Counted from the first letter of the stretch, positions 44,931 to 57,398 are shown. The stretch: DNA of 64,000 nt from Leptodactylus fallax (GCA_947044405.1 CAMRHE010000156.1:4465001-4529000); one strand, 5' to 3'. Translations and numbers: made by a program. The notes: a model not told the origin generated them from the sequence alone.

Positions 44931-45410
44931 TAATTATGGCATTGCTGACGAAGCCATTTTGGCGAAACGCGCGTTGGGGTGCTTTTTTCCTCGTGGTGCA
45001 GTGAGGTTCTTTCTTCATCTTTTATATCATGGGATGTCATTTTGGTCTGTTGGTTATACATTATTGTGGTGACTGCTCACCTTTTCCCTTCTTTTTTACA
45101 TTATCATTGGGCAATTTGTGCTTCATAATTGGGGAATCTCTTCCCTTTTCTTCCTCTTTTGGCATTAAGATACATTTGGTTATTTAATGTACTGCAGCAG
45201 TGTCTGGGCTTTATAGTTCCCACTTTATGTTAGATATATATGATTTGACTAAAATTGATTATTCTTTTATGCATTTTCTATGTTATTATATTGTACCTCC
45301 TCTACCACGTGTATAACATCTTAGTGGATATACTGTCTATTTACCCCTATTATTTAATTGTTTGTATTATTTGTATTCAATAAATTGTATATTTTTATAT
45401 AATTTAGTTG
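44931..45410 (+). mobile_element. Penelope-type 3' end with hammerhead-like core
   Basis: After the core at 44945-44971 comes GCGCGTTGGGGTGC, the motif typical of Penelope-like 3' ends in amphibians, then an AT-rich UTR ending with a poly(A) signal (CAATAAATTG near 45380). No coding part remains. Confidence 0.55.
44945..44971 (+). ncRNA. Hammerhead-ribozyme-like core
   Basis: CTGACGA (fits CUGANGA) at 44945-44951, stem II GCC/GGC with an A left unpaired at its base, then GAAAC at 44964-44968. Penelope-like elements are known to carry hammerheads. The unpaired base suggests weak or no activity. Confidence 0.45.
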
Positions 45411-45411
45411 T

Positions 45412-45545
45412 GTAGAATTTTTTTTTATAAAAAAAGGTTTTTATTAGTGTCAAAACACATAAAAAGGATCATATTCAGCATTTTGTTACCAGTATAAAGT
45501 TGCTGGCCATTTATAAATAGTATTGACAATAATTAAATCACTCTG
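45412..45545 (-). repeat. LINE 3'-tail-like fragment
   Basis: T-rich start with TTTTTATTAG, the layout of the L1 3' end at 17.87 kb read on plus. Too short for a firm assignment. Confidence 0.3.
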
Positions 45546-45559
45546 AGCTATTTGGATAG

Positions 45560-47224
45560 GTGACGCAGCTTCTGCCTCCACGTTCTTATGCCGTTGATCC
45601 TGCAACAATGTCCGCCTCTTCCTCCACTGTCTCATCTGCCTCCACTGCAGGAACAATTCCCAGTGCTCCTACAGCATACCACATGTACAGGGCACAGCGG
45701 TATCACGCTGTTCTACACCTCGTTTGCCTGGGCGAACGAAGTCACACAGGGGAGGAACTGCTCCGTGTCCTCAATCAAGAAATTGAATCCTGGCTTTCTC
45801 CAAGAGAACTTAAAATCATAACAATGGTGACCGACAATGGGAAGAACATGGTGTCGGCCCTGTTCATTCTGGTTGTCAAGCATTTCCTTAAGTGTTCCAC
45901 CCATCTGCAAGACATCCTAAAAATGTCAAGGAAACTTTACATGCACTTCAGCCACTTGTACACCGCCAAGCACACCCTCCTTGAGCTGCAGCGGCAGAGC
46001 GGCCTCCCACAACATAGGCTGATATGCGATGTTTCCACCCGTTGGAATTCAACCCTCCATATGTTGGATCGACTATATGAACAGAGAAAAGCCATACACG
46101 ATTTCTTGATGATCCAAGCAGACAGAGGTACTCCCTTGTGTAACTTTAACGTTAGCCAGTGGCAGCTCATGCGTGACACCTGCCGTACGTTTGTTAGTTG
46201 CCTTTGAGGAGGCCACTTTGTTAGTCAGTCGCCAGGACTACGGGATGAACAACGTCATTCCACTGATTCACATCCTGGAAAAGATGCTTATCAATCTGGC
46301 TGGTCAGGGGACTGGAGATGTGGCGTCTACATCTCCAGGCCACATGAGCCCTGTGGAGGCTGAACTGGAGGAGGAGGAGGACATTGGAGCACAAACAATG
46401 TGTAGTCAAATGGGTGGAGAGGAGCAGCAGGAGCAACCAGAACAGCCAGAGAGAGATGAGGAGGATGAGGCACATGACCCAGACACACCGTGGCAGTATG
46501 CAGTGGAGATTGATGCAGGGAGTCCCTTGGAGTCACTTGCACAAATGGTCTGATGCATGCTGACTTCCTTGCGCAGTGACAGCTGAATTGTCACCATTCG
46601 GCAGAGGGATGACTACTGGCTCTCCACCATGTTAGAACCTCGCTACCGGGGAAAAATGGGGGCCTTTTTTACACCTGAGAGGGAGGACAAACTGAACTAC
46701 TATAGAGACATGCTATGTAGCAAGTTGGCCGCTGCCTATCTGCGCTATCGTCCACCCTCTTGCATGTCCGACCGGGGGGCTCTGAGCGCTCAACTTGCAC
46801 TGGCATGGCAGCTGTGGGAGGGGGGTGGGGGTGGCAGGAGCAGTATCAGCTCCATCAACAACAGCCTGAGCCTAGACTTACCGTTGAGCAGCTTTCTTCA
46901 GCCGCATAATGAAGAAGCTGCTCATCAGCAGCTAGACACAGAGCAGAAGTTGAACCAGCAGGTGATGGCATACTTAGAGTGAACCCTTCCACCCGTCATT
47001 GATGATCCGCTGGACTACTGGGCAGCCAAACTGGATTTGTGGCTGCAACTGGCTGAGTTTGCCCTGGAAAAGCTGTCCTGTCCGGCCAGTAGTGTGACAT
47101 CAGAGCGGGTGTTTAGTGCAGCGGGGGCCATAGTTACCCCAAGGAGAGACTGACCTTTGTGAAGGTGAATCAGGCATGGATCAGCCAGGATTTCCACCCA
47201 CCAATGCCTGATGCAGCAGATTAA
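45560..47224 (+). pseudogene. hAT transposase relic
   Basis: Plus-strand frames carry hAT landmarks: 'ITMVTDNGKNMVSAL' (one catalytic Asp), 'LICDVSTRWNSTLHMLDRLYEQRKAI' (conserved RW region), 'TMLEPRYRGKMGAFF' and the dimerisation domain 'DDPLDYWAAKLD', 'CPASSVTSERVFSAAGAIV'. A one-base insertion near 46190 changes frame. In-frame stops follow at 46551-46553, about 46597 and 46980-46982, and a further frameshift near 47150. The N-terminal BED finger is missing: the frame starts with low-complexity Ser/Thr. The gene sits upstream of a long satellite and, after an L1 insertion, a hAT tip at 55543, all probably one element. Confidence 0.9.
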
Positions 47225-47259
47225 ATGATCCATGCTGCCTCACCACACTCTGTCACTGG

Positions 47260-49430
47260 GTGACTGTATGGCCTCCGAAGGCTGTTGCTACCTACACATT
47301 ATATCACCTTGACACTCTGTGGCCTACTCACGCTGCTGCCACCTCCGCACTCTGCCACTGGATGACTGTATGGCCTCCTCACGCTCCTGCCACCTCCTCA
47401 CTCTGTCGCTGGGTTACTATATGGCCTCCTCATGGCGCAATCTGGGTCACTGTATGCCCTCCTCATGTTGCTGCCACTGGGTCACTGTATTCCCTGCTCA
47501 TGTTGCTGCCACTGGGTCACTGTATGCCCTCCTCATGTTGCTGCCACTTGGTCACTGTATGGCCTCCTCATACCACTGCCACTGGGTCACTGTATGGCCT
47601 CCTCATGCTACTACCACTGGGTCACTGTATGCCCTCCTCATGTTGCTGCCACTTGGTCACTGTATGGCCTCCTCATGTTGCTGCCACTGGGTCATTGTAT
47701 GGCCTCCTCGTGTTGCTGCCACTTGGTCTCTGTATGGCCTCCTCATACCGCTGCCACTGGGTCACTGCATGGCCTCCTCATGCCACTGCCACTGGGTCAC
47801 TGTATGTCCTCTTCATGTTGCTGCCACTTGGTCACTGTATGGCCTCCTCATGTTGCTGCCACTTGGTCACTGTATGGCCTCCTCATACCGCTGCCACTGG
47901 GTCACTATATGGCCTCCTCATGTTGCTGCCTCTTGGTCACTGTATGGCCTCCTCATAGCATTGCCACTGGGTCACTGTATGCCCTCCTCATGTTGATGCC
48001 ACTGGGTCACTGTATGCCCTCCTCATGCCACTGCCACGAGGTCACTGTATGCCCTCCTCAAGCTGTTTCCACTGGGTCATTGTATGCCCTCCTCATGCCG
48101 CTGCCAATGGGTTACTGTATGGCCTCCTCATGCCACAGCCACTGTGTCACTGTATGCCCTCCTCATGTTGCTTCCACTTGGTCACTGTATGGCCTCCTAA
48201 TACCACTGCCACTGGGTCACTGTATGGCCTCCTCATGTTGCTGCCACTGGGTCACTGTATGCCCTCCTCATGCCGCAGCCACCGGGTCACTGTATGGCCT
48301 CCTCATACCGCGGCCAACGGATCACTGTATGGCCTCCTCATGCCACAGCCACTGGGTCACTGTATGCCCTCCTCATGCCACTGCCACGGGGTCACTGTAT
48401 GCCCTCCTCAAGCTGTTTCCACTGGGTCATTGTATGCCCTCCTCATGCCGCTGCCAATGGGTTACTGTATGGCCTCCTCATGCCACAGCCACTGTGTCAC
48501 TGTATGCCCTCCTCATGTTGCTTCCACTTGGTCACTGTATGGCCTCCTAATACCACTGCCACTGGGTCACTGTATGGCCTCCTCATGTTGCTGCCACTGG
48601 GTCACTGTTTGCCCTCCTCATGCCGCTGCCACCGGGTCACTGTATGGCCTCCTCATACCACGGCCAACGGATCACTGTATGGCCTCCTCATGCCACAGCC
48701 ACTGGGTCACTGTATGCTCTCCTCATGTTGATGCCACTGGGTCACTGTATGCCCTCCTCATGCCACTGCCACCGGGTCACTGTATGCCCTCCTCAAGCCG
48801 TTTCCTCTGGGTCACTGTATGCCCTCCTCATGCCGCTGCCACCGGGTCACTGTATGGCCTACTCATATTGCTGCCACTGGGTCACTTTATGCCCTCCTCA
48901 TGCCGCTGTCACGTGGTCACTGTATGGCCTCCTCAAGCTGTTTCCACTAGGTCACTGTATGCCCTCCTCATGCCGCTGCAAACGGGTCACTGTATGGCCT
49001 CCTCATGCCACAGCCACTGGGTCACTGTATGCCCTCCTCATGTTGCTTCCACTTGGTCACTGTATGGCCTCCTAATACCGCTGCCACTGGGTCACTGTAT
49101 GGCCTCCTCATGTTGCTGCCACTGGGTCACTGTATGCCCTCCACATGACACTGCCACCGGGTCACTGTATGGCCTCCTCGTGCCTTTTCCACTGGGTCAC
49201 TGTATGGCCTCCTCATGCCGCTGCCACTGGGTCACTGTATGTCCTCCTCATGCCTTTTCCACTGGGTCACTGTATGGCCTCCTCATGCCGCTGCCACTGG
49301 GTCACTGTCTGGCCTCCTCATGCTGCTGCCACCTCCACATTATGTCGCCTTGCCACTCTGTGGTTTCCTGATGCTGCTGCCAACTCCACATTATGTTGCC
49401 TTGCCACTCTGTAGAGATATATGTGGAATC
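47260..49430. repeat. 35-bp satellite array inside the hAT element
   Basis: About 57 to 60 head-to-tail units of 35 bases, consensus CTGCCACTGGGTCACTGTAT then GGCCTCCTCATGC. Since 35 is not a multiple of three and the unit lacks stops in every phase, all three plus frames stay open for hundreds of codons; these are not genes. A higher-order period of 350 bases (ten units) is visible: CTGCCAATGGGTTACTG occurs at 48101 and 48451. The outermost units at both ends are the most diverged, as in arrays grown by unequal exchange. Confidence 0.95.
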
Positions 49431-49733
49431 AACAGACGACGTTGTAAAAGGAGTGCGCTCTTTCACTACAGTAGGATGTTGGGTCTCTGCATGGTTCTTT
49501 CTAGCTGGCACTAACATGGACCTGTAAAGCTGGGTTCACACTTGAGTTAGATGGTCAGTTTTGGCCCCGTAACTGTCCAAATAAGTGAAGTGTGCATTGA
49601 TTCTAAGAGCGATGCCTGTTATGTGCGTGTCATTCGGACTCACAGTATTGTTTGACTACCACAGTGGGCTCCGTATGCGTGCTACTACAAGGCACAGTGT
49701 TCTACAGCACTATACAGGCTCTCTGAAGCTAGG
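49431..49733 (+). mobile_element. hAT element right part, upstream of L1 insertion
   Basis: Non-coding sequence between the satellite and the L1 target duplication. The rest of the element continues after the L1 at 55458-55543 and ends in the tip AAATTCACTCATCTCTA. Confidence 0.5.
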
Positions 49734-50223
49734 AAATAGGTGTTTTTTTTTACATTAAGGATTTTATTAAATTTTTGCATATAAACAGGAATAAAACATT
49801 TCAAACAACATTATGAAGCGGGAAGCACATGGGCGGGGAAGGGAGGGAGGGGATGAAGATAGGGGTTGAGAAGTGACAAATGGAGCAAATTAGAGGGAAA
49901 TAACATGAGCTCTGTTGAAGCAGGGCCGAACAAAGAATTCACTTTTCATATTGACAGAGTTAGAAAGTACAAACAACAAAATGATCAAGGAAGTTCATGG
50001 ATGGGGAAGGGAGGGAGGCTAGGGGATAGGAAAAGAGGAGAGATTAATGGAGTAGAATAGGGGGAATAACATAGGCTCTGTCACAGCAGAGCCGAGCACA
50101 GAATTCAATAAATTGCAGGGTAAAATCAAAACAAAACTACATTATTATAACAAAAGATTGGAAGAGGTTGGGGGGGAGGGTCCCTGTTGGTGGGATATAG
50201 AGGGGAAGGCAGACTGAAATTCA

Positions 50224-53200
50224 TTAGCGTGGTAAAAATGATTCCAAAGGAGCCACGTTTGTTGATGGTTGATGGGTCCTGTCATCCTGTCGCAGCTCCG
50301 CCAGCATATTTTCCATACTATGAATGAGCAAAATCTCCTTAAGCCAGGACGCCAGAGAGGGGGGCGTCTGAGACTTACATAGTCTAGGAATCACAGACCT
50401 TGCGGCCACGAGCATGAAGCCTATCAATTTGCGGGTGTGTTTCTCATATTTACACGGGAAGATGGAAAGAAGAAGGTGGGCTGGGTCATCGTCTAGAGCA
50501 GGGGTCAGAAACCCCTGCCACGCTTGCCAAGAGTGGCACGCGAGGCTTATTTCCCTGGCATGGCAGCGGAGTCCTCACCCAGCAGTTTCGATCGGACCAA
50601 ACACGGCTGAAACGAAACTGCTATTATTATACTGTGGGGTCTCTTCAGACACCCGAGTATAATAAGCGGAGCCCCCGGAGAGGTGATCAAACATAAAAAA
50701 ACAATGTTAACTCACCTTCCCTGGATCCGCAGCGGCTCTGCGCTCTTAGGGCACTTCTGCCTGACGTAAGAGACCGCTGACAGGGCCTCAGGGGTCACGT
50801 CCGATGTCATTACGCATAATGATGTGACGTAACCCCTGAGACCCAATCAGCGGTTGCTGACGTCAGGGAGAAGCGCCCACACAGCGGCTGCGGAGCGTGG
50901 AAAAAGTGAGTAAGAGTGTGTTAAAAAATGTCCGGCGCAGCTGTTTCCCTCCCGGCGTGGTGCACACAAGCTGGAGGGAAACTGATGCCAGGACGGATCC
51001 CATAGTATTCTATGGGATCGGTGCTGGCACAAGAGGCATCATTTCTGGCGCTGGATCTGTGCCTCAGCTGGATGGAAAAACGTTACCTGCAGCGTTTTTC
51101 CATCCGGCTTCCTTAAAATTTCATTAGCGCCGGGTGCTGCCTGAAGATGGATGTGGCAGCATCACCCGGCATCTGCACAGTCTATGTACAGTAGTGAAGC
51201 CGGTAATTGCCGGCTTCACTACTGTACCTGAGTGAATTGCTCAGGATTGGTTAAGGCTATAAAGAAACACTTGGATTCATTTTAAAGATGAGAATCTCCT
51301 CTTTAAAATGATACCAAGATCACCATGATCATCCTTAAACATCCTGAGCGATTCGCTGGTGAAAACGATGTTCGGCATTGAAATCCCAATGCAGATCTCA
51401 ATTCCCAACATTGTTTTAACAGTGAATCGCTCTGAATGTGTAAGGTCAATCATGGAGATCTTGGTATCGTTTTAAATTTGAGATTCTTATCTTTAAAATG
51501 AATCCAGTTGCATCTTTTTGGCCCTAACAGATCCTTAGAAATGGGGCTCTAAAAGTGTCACCCCCCTCCTGCCTCAGGCAGCATCTTAGAGCTAAGGAAG
51601 GAGGGAGAGGAGGAGCTGCAGAGACAATGATAACTCATCATTGTCTGTGCATAAGATGCAGATGACGGGGGGTTAGCAGAGACTTCTGTCCATGTTATCC
51701 CCCCTCCTATCAATCAGAGAGCATACTGTACTTTTGCCCTCTGATAGTCACATAGAGGGATAATGTAATACCCCTCTGAGCCTAATCGCATAACCAGGAA
51801 GTTATTAGCGCTGTGACCCAGACTTTTACCATTGTCCAGGTCGCAGCTCCAGAAGTGTCGCACCAAACACTTACACAACACATGCACAAAGTCACCAATA
51901 AAGTTTACATTTTTTCACTGTCCCTGTCCTGTCCATACCTGATCTTTATAGAGTAAAATACGCCGCCCGCCTCTCTAGCGATATCTGTTACACGCTAAAA
52001 TAATAGTAATAGCAATTATCACTAGTATTATCACCATAATACCGTGTGCAGGGGCCGCTATGTGACATAATACCATGTGCAGGGGTTATCAGACTTACAA
52101 TTATTGACCGGCACTCCGAGTACCTCAACTTTGATTTTTTTAATCGAAATCGGCACGCCGAACAAAAAAGGTTGCCTACCCCTGGTCTAGAGAAATGCCT
52201 GTAACTGTCTTAATTATACGACGGATTTCTGACCAGAAGAGGCGTAAGAGTGTGCATTCCCACCAGACGTGCTTCATCGTGCTCCGGCCAGAGTTACATC
52301 TCCAGCATCGATCTGAGGTGGAGGGATACATCTCATGGAGAACAGACGGGACTCTGTACCATCGGGAGAGTATCTTATAGTTAGTCTCCTGTGCCTTGCA
52401 GGAGATAGAGAATTTGTGGCACGCCTGGAATGCCGATGACCACACATCTGACACGAACGAGACCCCCAGCTCCCTCTCCCATCCACCTGCATAAGCAGGT
52501 AGGGAGTCAGTAGCGGTCTCCCGTAGTATGCCATAGATGAGCGAGATTGTGTGAGCTGAGGTATGGGGAGAGAGGCATATGAGAGAGCAATAGCTCTCTG
52601 TGCAGATTGTGCGTTATCTTAAGAGTTGCATATAGGTGAGATAGCTGGGCATATTGCCAATGGGATACAGCAGTATCAGGGTCTGACCCAGGGGGGGGGG
52701 TCAGCTCTTGGCGGGAGAGGAGAGATGTCGTGTTCGTGACTTGGTGGAATCGAAGGATCGGTTGGCCCCTGGTATAGGATAAAAAGGAGGAGTGGAGCGG
52801 AGCAGGAAAATCCGGGTTGCTCGAAACAGGTGTCATAGGTCCATCGTTTAGGAACAGTCCACGCACAGCACCATAGTTTTGGCACGATCCAAGAACCTGA
52901 CGCGTGACGTATGGCAGTGTATGGGCAGAGCTATCTGTCCAGTAGCGCTTATTAAGCCACGGGAGGGCAGTAAGAGGAAGTGAACTCAAGGAGCCCTCCA
53001 AGGCGACCCAGAGTTTAGAGCGCTCCAAGTGATGCCAATCCAAGATACGCGAAGTGACTGCAGCCAGGAAGTAGTTAGAGCAATCCGGTACCGCCAGTCC
53101 ACCGCACTCTTTGGGTTTGGTCAAGATGCTTCTTGCAATTCTCGGTGGCTTGGATGCCAATATGAATTTAGTAAATGTTTTCTGGATAGTTGTAAAGAAA

Positions 53201-55410
53201 TGTTTGGGTAACAATATAAGGGCAGTCTGGAATAGATAGAGTAGTCTGGAGAGGACTTTCATTTTTAGCAAATTAATGCGTCCCAGCCAAGAGAAGCCTT
53301 TGGTGTCCCAGCGTTTCAGATCTGTCTGCAAGGTACGCAGGATCGGAAGGAAATTAAGCGTATAGGAATCAGTAAGATTACTAGGGAGCTGAACCCCCAA
53401 GTATTTAATCGCTTTCTGGGACCATGTAAAGGAAAAGGAGGTGCGGAAACCACGAAGTTGCGACTCTGGCAGGGAGACATTAAGAGCGGTGCATTTGGAC
53501 AGGTTGAGTTTGTAGTTGCTATAGTAGCTGTAGGAGTTGATTACTCGAAGGAGAGATGGGATAGTTGTGAGCGGCTGAGTAATGAAGAGCAGGACATAAT
53601 CTGCGAATGCTGAGATCTTAAGATGTAGATTGCGGACTCTGAGGCCCTGGATGTCTGGGTTATCCCTAATTGCTACAAGTAGATGTTCCATCACCAAGGC
53701 ATAAAGCATAGGTGAGAGAGGACAACCTTGGCGGGTGCCATTGCGGATAGTAAGAGGTGAAGAAAGCGCGCCGTTAACTCGTACCTGTGCCCGCGGAGAG
53801 TTATAAAGGGAGCGTATACGGGTAAGCATCCTGGGCCCCAAGCCTATCTGCGAGAGAGTAGCTTCCAGGAAGCCCCAATCAACCCCATCAAAGGCCTTCT
53901 CCGCATCCAAAGAGAGAAGCATCATAGGGATTCGTGAACTCTTTGCATGATGGATCGCCGAGAAGGCCTTCAACGTGTTGTCCCGTGCCTCTCTATGTGG
54001 GATAAAGCCAACTTGATCATAATGTACTAATTTTTCCATATACTGACTCAGTCTATTAGCTATCAGTTTGGCATAGAATTCGGTGTTAGTATTGATCAAG
54101 GATATCAGTCTATAACTAGGGCAGAGCAGGTGGTCCTTACCCTCCTTGGGTATAACCGTAATATGTGCGTGAAAAAAGGAGGGGGGAAAGTGAGTGTCAG
54201 GCGAGATAGAGTTAAAGGATTTCAGTAGAAGGGGTGCAAGATCAGGCTATAAAGTCTTGAAGAACCGAGCTGTGAACCCGTCCGGTCCCGGGCTTTTACC
54301 CGCTAGTAAGCCCGAGATCCCCAGCTCCATCTCCTGGGCGGAAAAAGATGACTCCAGTAGGTTGGACTCTTCGGGTTTAAGAGAAGGGAGGGCTGTTTGC
54401 GCAATATATTGAGGGAGTGTAAGGAGGGGGTCAGGCGTTCGATAGGTGGTGTGTGGCTGAGGAAGGTTATAAAGGGACTCATAATATCCTCGGAACGCCA
54501 CAGCAATATCTGCAGTTAAGTGAGTTGTGGCTCCCGATGGGTTCTTAATGGCCATTACATGAGAGGTAGCCTAACGCTCTCTTACAGCGCGGGCCAGTAG
54601 ACGACCCACATTGTTACCCCATTCATAAAACGTGCGTCTGCCCAATTGGCGAAGTCGCTGTTGCTTGTGTTCCATCAAGGACTTGATCTCCTGACGCGTA
54701 GCCGTCAGCGCAGCCAGGGTAAATTGCTGTAGGGATAGTTTATGTTGTGCCTCAAGGGCAGCTAAGTCTCGGAGGAGTGACTGGAACTTAAGCCCCGAGT
54801 CCTTCTTAATTCTAGCCCCATGTTTCATCAGCACTCCACAAAGCACACATTTTAAGGCTTCCCATTGAACCGGTGGTAAGGTGGAGTCATGGGCATGGTC
54901 TGTCACAAAATTGAAGATAGTAAGTTTGAGGTCAGCCACACATGAAGCATCAAGCAAGAGCGACTCATTCAGTCTCCAGGAGTGTGGGCAAGATCCCGGA
55001 GGCAACATACGTATGGTGCATGTGATTGGAGAGTGGTCAGAGGGGAATGCTGTACCAATCCCGGCCGCGGTCACTTGTGGCAAGATAGCGTGTGATATAA
55101 GGATATAGTCAATTCTACTATATGTGTTATGAGCATAGGAGTAGTAGGAGAAGTCTCTATCGGTCGGATGAAGGACCTGCCAGACATTGCACAACTACAT
55201 GGAGTGCAAGAGCTTCCGGAACTTGTTTAAGGCGCTGTAGGAGATATGGGACCTACCTTCAGAGGTATCTAGTAAAGGGTTCAAAGGGAGATTGAAGTCT
55301 CCACACAGAATGAGATGACCTTTGCCAAAAGATTGGAGGGTATTCAGGGCTGAGACAAGGAAAGGGATCTGGGCAGTGTTAGGTGCATATAGGTTGGCTA
55401 CTGTGTACAC
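50224..55410 (-). pseudogene. L1 ORF2 relic with altered catalytic site
   Basis: One minus-strand frame runs from about 55410 to 52507, interrupted by stops at 55195-55197, about 54571 and 54247-54249. It has endonuclease 'LILCGDFNLPL' and 'FPSDHSPITC', RT entry 'LAGKSPGPDGFTARFF', 'SLDAEKAFDGVDW', 'NGTRQGCPLSPMLY' and 'ISAFADYVLLF'. The last is the polymerase site, where the second Asp of FADD is Tyr (near 53597). After frame changes near 52510-52450, 'CWRCNSGRSTMKHVWWEC' marks the C-terminal Cys-rich region. A hAT element then splits it, and 50427-50224 encodes the end ('VAARSVIPRLCKSQTPPSLA'). Confidence 0.93.
50499..52184. mobile_element. Nonautonomous hAT element with perfect 8-bp target duplication
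   Basis: GTCTAGAG flanks it exactly at 50491-50498 and 52185-52192. Tips are CAGGGGTCAGAAACCC and (inverted) CAGGGGTAGGCAACC, the common hAT form. At 1686 bases it has no transposase. It carries a copy of the CRE/CCAAT module at about 50625-50880 and, near 51270-51500, an inverted pair containing CTTTAAAATGA. It is younger than the L1 copy 2 it interrupts. Confidence 0.95.
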
Positions 55411-55457
55411 TGATCCATATATTTCACATATGAGATAAATGTAAATAGGTGTTTTTT

Positions 55458-55543
55458 AGCGATATTCGGCACGAAGTAATTCGGATCAAAGCAAATTTTT
55501 TTGGAACTTTGAATCGAACCTTTGAGAAATTCACTCATCTCTA
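55458..55543 (+). mobile_element. hAT element right terminus
   Basis: The continuation of 49431-49733 after the L1. The tip on the minus strand is TAGAGATGAGTGAATTTC, fitting YARNG. A target 8-mer ATACTTAT follows, but the left duplicate was not located. Confidence 0.6.
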
Positions 55544-56272
55544 ATACTTATAGTTGAAAGAAGATGTCTGGTAGAGGAGGAAGCCCATCGCAGACCATGT
55601 GTTTCAGTGTCAGTGTCACAGTTTTAAGCTAACTTCCACATACTGTAGCATGGCTATATAGCTGATCTTTACAGAGTATGTTCTTAAAAAAAACAGAATA
55701 AGAAAAGTTTTAAACTCTTAATGACACAGCAAGTTTGGAATGTGGCTTTTTTCAGGATTCTATTGCTGTATTCTGAAAAACATAACTTTTTAAAGTTTTT
55801 TTATTAATTTATCAATTTGTGAAATAGTTTTTTTTTTCTTTCTGGGGGATGTGAAAAAATCTAAATCAGAAAGATATGTGTAGTCCTAAATTTCAAAATT
55901 AGTTAATATGATTTGAATTACAAAGCTTTATGACACTATTCTGCTGCATTTTATGTTATAAATGTATCTTTTTTTACTATTTTATTTTTTGTATTTTCCA
56001 CATGAAGTGCAAGTCAATACTTTTTTTTGCCACTTGGTGGCACTCTAACACAACATCATCATTATTCTGTGAGAATAATAAAACTAGAAAAAACTTAAAG
56101 GTTTTCCAGGATTGAAGGCTTTCATAATTAATTCCTCATTCCATTAATCATTCCAAAATCTAATTTTAACACATTTTAAAGTGATAGAATTTAAATGTTA
56201 TTCTCGTTTTTAATAATTTCAGCAATAACCTTTCTTTTTTGGTAGAGTTTTATTTTCATTGATCAAAAAATT
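55544..56272. other. AT-rich unassigned stretch
   Basis: Contains AACATAACTTTTTAAAG and other phrases like the common frog repeat at 44.6-44.9 kb, but no termini. A lone T2-like tip, CTTAAAGGTTTTCCAGG, occurs near 56095. No coding sequence beyond a 61-codon chance frame. Confidence 0.35.
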
Positions 56273-56276
56273 TTAA

Positions 56277-56947
56277 AAGGGGTTTTCCAAACTTTTCAGT
56301 TAAAAGGTTTTCTTAAAATAGGCCACTAATCTATGATCAATGATGGTCCTCTCTCTTGAACCTTCCCTTCACAGATCAGCAGAACACTGATTTATCCAGT
56401 CATAGTGATTATAATAATAATAATACATTTTATTTATATAGCACCAACATATTCCGCAGCACTGTACAATTTGTAGGATTCAAGTACAGTCAAAAAAGAT
56501 ACATTACAGAGAAATAGTCAATTCACACAATGGGACTGAGGGCCCTGCTCGCAAGAGCTTACGATCTATGATGTAAAAGGTGACACAAGAGGTAGCAGGG
56601 GTGGCATAGGCGGTAGCATTGCTTATATATGTGTGTGTGTATATATGGAAACTTTTTGTATAGAAATGTTTAGGCCACATTCCCTATTTTCAGGCTATGC
56701 CCCTTACAAACCCTCTGCATACAAACTGTACTGAACATGCAGCATACACCGACACTTAGAACTTAGTTTGTCCACTCCTCCATAAAATGTAATGTGACAT
56801 ACCTACTACTAGCAAATAATTGAAGTCAATGGAGCTGTGATCGTCCCCATACAGTTCATCTATGTAGGGGCCACCTATTGGCCCATCTCTGATCAAATAA
56901 TTATGGCTAAGGATAGGCCATGAATTAAAATTTCCTAGCCAACCCTT
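56277..56947. mobile_element. T2/Kolobok-type MITE carrying an inserted repeat
   Basis: TTAA sites at 56273-56276 and 56948-56951 flank AAGGGGTTTTCC and (inverted) CCAACCCTT tips. A separate repeat occupies about 56410-56640. Confidence 0.65.
56410..56640 (+). repeat. SINE-like repeat with TTTATATAGCACC motif
   Basis: Begins with (ATA)n and TTTTATTTATATAGCACCAA, then ATTCCGCAGCACTGTACAA and GCTCGCAAGAGCTTACGATC. This phrase is abundant in amphibian sequence; I am not sure of its class. It ends in a (GT)n/(TA)n run at 56625-56648. Confidence 0.55.
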
Positions 56948-57039
56948 TTAATAATTACAGTGCATCTGACACCCTCAGGGATTAGATTAAGACTAGAATC
57001 CATGGTTAAGAATTGGATAATTTCCAGCATTTATTGTTG

Positions 57040-57290
57040 AAGGGTAGGTGGGGGTCATATACCGTGTGGGGGTAAAAAAATGGGGTCATATACCATGTGG
57101 GTCATATACCAAGGTATGCAAAAAAGGGGAGCCGTATACTGTGTAATGGGCCAGAAAAAGGGGGTCATACACTGTGTGGGGAGCCAGAAAAGAGGGTCAT
57201 GTATCGTGTTGTAGACCAAAAAAAAGGGGGTCATGTATTGTGTGTTGTACTATGTGATGGCAATATAAGGGGATTTTTTGATCTGCCAAT
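57040..57290. repeat. Diverged minisatellite (GGGGTCATATACCGTGTG type)
   Basis: Six or more imperfect units of roughly 30-40 bases with GTCATATAC, CGTGTG and GCCAGAAAAGGG. It resembles the 33-bp array at 59.3 kb in wording. Confidence 0.7.
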
Positions 57291-57398
57291 GGGGGGCATA
57301 TCCTAATTACGGTAGCCCTATCACGCAACCAAAGATAGCTGGGTGGGTATCTTTTTTTTAGGGGAGCACCTTTCTATAGTTTGCTTCAGGCAGCAGAG

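Larger units (their letters stand above)
49749..55442 (-). mobile_element. 5'-truncated L1-clade LINE (copy 2) with 15-bp target duplication
   Basis: Flanked by AAATAGGTGTTTTTT at 49734-49748 and 55443-55457. Without the nested hAT element it measures about 4.0 kb. The 5' break lies in the endonuclease domain, as in L1 copy 1. The 3' UTR (49749-50220) is purine-rich on plus (GGGAAGGGAGGGAGG occurs twice). Confidence 0.93.

Noticed and set aside
47260..49430. CRISPR array
   Set aside because: Units are contiguous with no unique spacers, and the genome is a vertebrate's.
47260..49514. Long plus-strand open frames (up to 448 codons) in three phases
   Set aside because: They follow from a stop-free 35-bp tandem unit; the same 'protein' repeats with a 35-residue period in every frame.
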